DNA of 6,891 nt from Maritimibacter sp. (GTDB lineage Bacteria; Pseudomonadota; Alphaproteobacteria; Rhodobacterales; Rhodobacteraceae). The position numbers and the translations under genes are program-made. Below, in pieces: positions 5,596 through 6,891 of the stretch (positions are counted from its first letter, which is position 1; each line of letters starts with the position of its first letter). The DNA lies in assembly GCA_020441225.1 (NCBI GenBank), contig JAGRMP010000582.1, positions 1 through 6,891 of the forward strand. Direction: 5' to 3'. Below the pieces are notes generated by a model that worked only from the letters and a program-made list of their open reading frames with translations, was not told where the DNA came from and searched no databases.

Positions 5596-6627
5596 ATGAG
5601 TCAACGCACGATCACTCTGGCCCTCGCTCTGGCCGGTACCCTGGCCTTCTGGGCGCTGGGCCTGCCCTTGCCGTTCCTGTTCGGCCCGATGTCGGCCTGC
5701 CTGGTCGCCGCGCTCACGGGGGTCAAGCTCCAGGGGTTCGGCCAGGTTTCGGTGGGGGCGCGGACGATCCTGGGCGTCGCGGTCGGGGCGTCGATCACGC
5801 CGGCGCTGTTCGCCACGCTGCCGGCGATGGCCGGGTCCATCGCGCTGATCCCGCTCTTCATCGGGCTGATCGGTCTCGTCGGCGTGCCGTTCTTCCGCCG
5901 CCTCTGGGGCTTCGACGCGCCCACCGCCTATTACGCCGCCATGCCCGGCGGCCTGCAGGACATGGTGATCTTCGGCACCGAGGCCGGCGGCGATCCGCGG
6001 GCGCTGTCGCTGATCCACGCGACCCGGGTGCTGTTCATCGTCACCCTGGCGCCGGTTCTGCTCACGCAACTCTATGGCGCCGGGCTCACCCAGCCGATCG
6101 GCGCCCCGGCGACCGAGTTGCCTGTGCGCGAGATGGCGATCTTGGCGCTGGCGGCGCTGGTCGGCTGGAAAGGCGGCGAGCGGATCGGCCTGTTCGGCGC
6201 CTCGATCCTCGGCCCGATGCTGGTCACGGCGGTTCTGTCGCTCGCCGGGATCATCCACATGCGCCCGCCGCGCGAGGCGATCCTGTTCGCGCAATTCTTC
6301 ATCGGCGCGGGGATCGGGGTGCATTTCGTCGGCGTCACCCTTGGCGAATTGCGTCGGGTGGTGACCGCCGGCGCGGCCTATGTGGCCGTTCTGGCCCTTC
6401 TGGCTACGCTGTTCAGCCATGTGGTTACCTGGCTCGGGCTGGGCCAGCCGGTCGAAGCCTTCCTCGCTTTCGCCCCCGGCGGACAGGCGGAAATGACCGT
6501 GCTCGCGATCACCACCGGGGCCGATCTCGGATTTGTCATTGCCCACCACCTGACCCGGATCGTGATCGTCATCATCGGGGCGCCGCTGGTTGCGGGGCTT
6601 ATCCGGCGCGCCAGACCTCGGGGTTGA
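5596..6627 (+). CDS. AbrB-family membrane protein (candidate carrier)
   Basis: This 343-residue, very hydrophobic protein has the AbrB duplication. Each half carries a matching set of motifs: LFGPM (28-32) and ILGPM (204-208), MPGGLQDM (116-123) and APGGQAEM (293-300), and HATR (141-144) and HHLTR (317-321). About ten membrane helices fill the rest. Members of this family are often wrongly named ammonia monooxygenase. E. coli AbrB was named for an effect on aidB expression, and the biochemical role is not settled. Here it is divergent from a tcu-like operon with its regulator and no TcuC-type permease is in view, so I infer that it moves the substrate of TcuA across the inner membrane. AAGGGG lies 7 bases before the ATG and inside the operator candidate. 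Its 3' end overlaps the convergent dehydrogenase by 29 bases. Confidence 0.85.
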   Translation: MSQRTITLALALAGTLAFWALGLPLPFLFGPMSACLVAALTGVKLQGFGQVSVGARTILGVAVGASITPALFATLPAMAGSIALIPLFIGLIGLVGVPFFRRLWGFDAPTAYYAAMPGGLQDMVIFGTEAGGDPRALSLIHATRVLFIVTLAPVLLTQLYGAGLTQPIGAPATELPVREMAILALAALVGWKGGERIGLFGASILGPMLVTAVLSLAGIIHMRPPREAILFAQFFIGAGIGVHFVGVTLGELRRVVTAGAAYVAVLALLATLFSHVVTWLGLGQPVEAFLAFAPGGQAEMTVLAITTGADLGFVIAHHLTRIVIVIIGAPLVAGLIRRARPRG

Positions 6628-6891
6628 TCATGTGGATCGGCGCGCCGGCCGCATAGGCGTTCACCTGGTCGAAGATGTCGGCGAATTGCAACTCGAACTC
6701 GTCCTCGGTGACGAAGCCGATATGCGGTGTCGCGATCAGATTGGGGTGCGCGAGGAGCGGGTCGGCGGGATCGGTGAGCGGTTCGGTGTCGAAGACGTCG
6801 ATCGCGGCCTTGCCGGGACGGCCGGTGTCGAGCGCGGCGCGCAGCGCACCGGGTGCGATGAGCCCCGCGCGCGAGGTGTTGACGAACAGGG
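6599..6891 (-). CDS. D-2-hydroxyacid dehydrogenase, C-terminal part (partial)
   Basis: About 97 codons are visible; the start lies beyond the right edge. The reading frame contains the third signature of the NAD(P)-dependent D-isomer 2-hydroxyacid dehydrogenases ([11 protein letters not shown]), the DVFDTEPL segment that carries the conserved Glu, and TPHIGF with the catalytic His. It then ends with a short tail (NPEVWRAG) at the TAA (6601-6599). Such enzymes reduce 2-keto acids to D-2-hydroxy acids or the reverse. The N-terminal substrate domain is absent, so the specific activity (glyoxylate, hydroxypyruvate, phosphoglycerate or other) cannot be told. It is tail-to-tail with the abrB-like gene. 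It could belong to the same catabolic module or simply be a neighbour. Confidence 0.9.
   Translation of the reverse strand, partial: LFVNTSRAGLIAPGALRAALDTGRPGKAAIDVFDTEPLTDPADPLLAHPNLIATPHIGFVTEDEFELQFADIFDQVNAYAAGAPIHMINPEVWRAG

Noticed and set aside
5539..6549. Minus-strand extension of the GntR frame across the abrB-like gene (566 residues in all)
   Set aside because: The added part is Arg/Asp/Glu/Gln-rich low-complexity text, as expected from the antisense of a GC-rich membrane protein gene. The GntR domain starts normally at 5538.
5541..6656. Plus-strand frame of 371 residues overlapping the abrB-like gene
   Set aside because: Arg/Gly/Pro-rich and without family motifs. The AbrB motifs are in the frame that starts at 5596.
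1..6891. CRISPR array, toxin-antitoxin pair, defence system or riboswitch
   Set aside because: No regularly spaced repeats, no small gene pair with such motifs and no recognisable aptamer were found. The direct repeats at 137-157 are only two copies without spacers.
24..6891. Second copy of the tRNA-Gly 3' end as attR inside the window
   Set aside because: I looked for the CGCCCGCTCCA block on reading through and found no other copy. The only other tRNA-like 3' end is the tRNA-Cys type at 1493-1536.

Overview
The window looks like the edge of a genomic island in a GC-rich alphaproteobacterium. A Rhodobacterales-like host is my inference, from the high-GC coding style and the gene types; it was not tested. 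The first 24 bases are the 3' end of a tRNA gene, best read as tRNA-Gly(GCC) with encoded CCA. A complete P4-type tyrosine integrase (169-1377) starts about 145 bases downstream and reads away from the tRNA, the usual layout of an integrative element seated in a tRNA gene. The leader between them carries an unusual cluster of direct and inverted repeats.

From 1378 to 1879 there is no gene I can support. This stretch does hold a 44-base piece (1493-1536) that matches the 3' half of a tRNA-Cys, from anticodon loop to CCA, without the 5' half. It is probably an old attachment site, so two tRNA-targeted integration events seem to be recorded within 1.5 kb. An IS3-family insertion sequence follows (1880 to about 2401). 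Its left end, orfA and frameshift signal are intact, but orfB is cut off after about 66 codons. The break runs straight into the 3' end of a metabolic operon.

The rest (2392-6891) is GC-rich and looks like ordinary catabolic DNA. On the minus strand, a GntR/FCD-family regulator, a TcuA-like FAD dehydrogenase and a TcuB-like Fe-S/membrane electron-transfer protein form a tightly packed operon (gntR, 2-base gap, tcuA, 11-base overlap, tcuB). Divergent to it is an AbrB-family membrane protein, separated by 57 bases that contain a clear palindromic operator candidate. Tail to tail with that gene, and overlapping it by 29 bases, is the C-terminal part of a D-2-hydroxyacid dehydrogenase that runs off the right edge.

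The working model is a regulated module for a tricarballylate-like or related polycarboxylate. The AbrB-family protein would carry the substrate in place of the usual TcuC permease, TcuA would oxidise it through FAD, TcuB would pass the electrons to the membrane quinone pool, and the GntR protein would sense the substrate or a product. The substrate is not shown by the sequence. The IS break lies exactly at the end of tcuB and supplies its stop codon, so whatever once followed tcuB has been lost or displaced.
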